37,770 nucleotides of DNA, taken from assembly GCA_016181245.1 (NCBI GenBank), contig JACOZR010000021.1:1-37770 (forward strand). Direction: 5' to 3'. This DNA comes from Candidatus Woesearchaeota archaeon. GTDB lineage: Archaea > Nanobdellota > Nanobdellia > SCGC-AAA011-G17 > GW2011-AR20. The notes below the pieces were generated by a model. It was not told the origin of the DNA, made no database searches, and saw nothing but the letters and a program-made list of their open reading frames with translations. Below are positions 36,317 through 37,770 of the stretch, in pieces. The translations under genes and the position numbers were made by a program. Positions within the stretch are counted from its first letter, which is position 1; each line of letters begins with the position of its first letter.

Positions 36317-37770
36317 ATGTACACATTAGGTATAACTGGGCCAATTTCATGGAATAATGCAGCAGCTCTATTAAAAGATGGAAAATTAATTGCAGCAGCT
36401 GAGGAAGAGCGTTTTACAAGGTTAAAATTTGCTCCAAGAGTTATGCCAATTAATGCTATCAATTTCTGTTTAAAGAAAGAAAATATTACAATGGATGATA
36501 TAGAACAAGTAGCCGTTGGTTTTGCAAGTCCCGAATCATTTATGGCAAAAGGTTATTCTGCTTATTTAAAAAATCTAAGATTTTACCCCTTTATTAAAAA
36601 AAATAACTACATATCGGATCCTTTTGAAGGTGTTGATGCTTATGTCACATATAAAAAAGAAATGAAGAAATTAGTAAACACTTTCAAAAACAATAAAATT
36701 TCTAAAAAAATTACTTATGTTCAACATCACGATGCTCACGCAGCAAGTGCATATTATGTTTCAGGGTTCAAAAATGCAAATATAATCTCTTTAGATGGAA
36801 GAGGAGAAAATAGTTCAACACTTTTAGCAACAGGTCTTAATAACAAAATAGAAACAACAAGGACTTACAGTGTCCATCACTCTTTAGGAAATTTATATTC
36901 AGCATTTACAAGACACTTGGGATTTAAAGCCCATAGCGACGAGGGGAAAGTAATGGGTCTATCTTGCTATGGCAAACCGATTTATGATTTAAGCCCAATT
37001 GTGAAAATAAATAAGAATGGTTATGAATTTTCAAGAAATTGGTATTATGAAGTAAGCAAGTTATTCGATTTTACAATAAGAAAGAAAACAGATCCAATAA
37101 CAGAAAAGCACAAAAACTTAGCAGCCTCATTACAACACACATTAGACAAAGTTGCTGTAAAATTAGCAACAATAATGTATGATGAAACAGGTTACAAAAA
37201 TTTCTGTTTGGCTGGTGGTGTTGCCCTTAACTGTGACATGAATTCAAAAATATTATTCCAAGATTTCACAGAAAACATATTCATTCAACCAGCTGCTCAT
37301 GATGCTGGTTCTGCTTTAGGCGCAGCATTAAAGGTATATTCTGATTTAGGAAAGGATATAGATTTCACAATGGAGCATGCATATTTAGGCCCAGAATACA
37401 CAAATGAAGAAATAAAAAAGGTAATAGATGAATGCAAAATTGAAGCAGAATACCACGAAGATATAGAAAGAGCAACTGCACTAAAGATAGCTAAAGGAAA
37501 TATTGTAGGTTGGTTCCAAGGAAAAATGGAATTTGGCCCAAGAGCTCTAGGTGCAAGATCAATCTTAGGTCATCCTGGTTTACCAGGTATGAAAGCAAAA
37601 ATCAACAAAGAAGTTAAACACAGAGAACAGTGGAGGCCTTTCGCACCGTCGATGATAGAAAGTGCCATGCCAGAATATGTTGAAAAATATTACAAAAGTC
37701 CTTTCATGATCTTAACATTTGTAGTAAAAGGAGATAAAAGAAAAGAAATTGCAGAAGCAGCTCATGTAGA
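36317..37770 (+). CDS. Carbamoyltransferase (NodU/CmcH family), runs off the window
   Basis: MYTLGITGPISWNNAAALLKDGKLIAAAEEERFTR..., QHHDAHAASAYYVSGF, SLDGRGENS, GWFQGKMEFGPRALGARSILGHP. No stop before the edge; absent from the ORF track. Confidence 0.9.
   Translation, partial: MYTLGITGPISWNNAAALLKDGKLIAAAEEERFTRLKFAPRVMPINAINFCLKKENITMDDIEQVAVGFASPESFMAKGYSAYLKNLRFYPFIKKNNYISDPFEGVDAYVTYKKEMKKLVNTFKNNKISKKITYVQHHDAHAASAYYVSGFKNANIISLDGRGENSSTLLATGLNNKIETTRTYSVHHSLGNLYSAFTRHLGFKAHSDEGKVMGLSCYGKPIYDLSPIVKINKNGYEFSRNWYYEVSKLFDFTIRKKTDPITEKHKNLAASLQHTLDKVAVKLATIMYDETGYKNFCLAGGVALNCDMNSKILFQDFTENIFIQPAAHDAGSALGAALKVYSDLGKDIDFTMEHAYLGPEYTNEEIKKVIDECKIEAEYHEDIERATALKIAKGNIVGWFQGKMEFGPRALGARSILGHPGLPGMKAKINKEVKHREQWRPFAPSMIESAMPEYVEKYYKSPFMILTFVVKGDKRKEIAEAAHV

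Noticed and set aside
1-37770. CRISPR arrays, rRNA or tRNA genes
   Set aside because: No regularly spaced direct repeats, rRNA-like stretches or tRNA T-loop motifs were recognised on reading; a tRNAscan/Infernal run would be decisive.

Overview
AT-rich archaeal window (looks DPANN/Woesearchaeota-like; lineage is inferred). It starts with a short housekeeping cluster: aIF1A, a KH-domain protein, Top6B interrupted by a LAGLIDADG intein, and Top6A. The rest is a long cell-surface glycan island: a GlcNAc-1-P transferase-like gene, two flippases, many GT2/GT4/GT9/GT-C glycosyltransferases, three radical SAM proteins, nucleotide-sugar epimerases, a heptose kinase-cupin fusion with a GmhB-like phosphatase, and a terminal carbamoyltransferase. 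Scattered through it are two toxin-antitoxin pairs, QueC, NUDIX proteins, and three small Cys-rich lipoproteins with related 5' ends. Most interesting signals: (1) three divergent gene pairs with start codons 50-53 nt apart and one near-palindromic TATA-like box at the midpoint, one of which exposes an unlisted 34-aa ORF; (2) the Cys-rich lipoprotein set with shared promoter and signal sequences but divergent mature parts; (3) a Top6B intein in the ATP lid plus an apparent frameshifting deletion of the Top6B C-terminal region; (4) a 63-aa eIF5A-like mini-protein that keeps a KHG motif; (5) a heptose kinase-cupin fusion operon. No rRNA, tRNA or CRISPR was recognised. All family calls come from motif recognition by eye; no database search was run.
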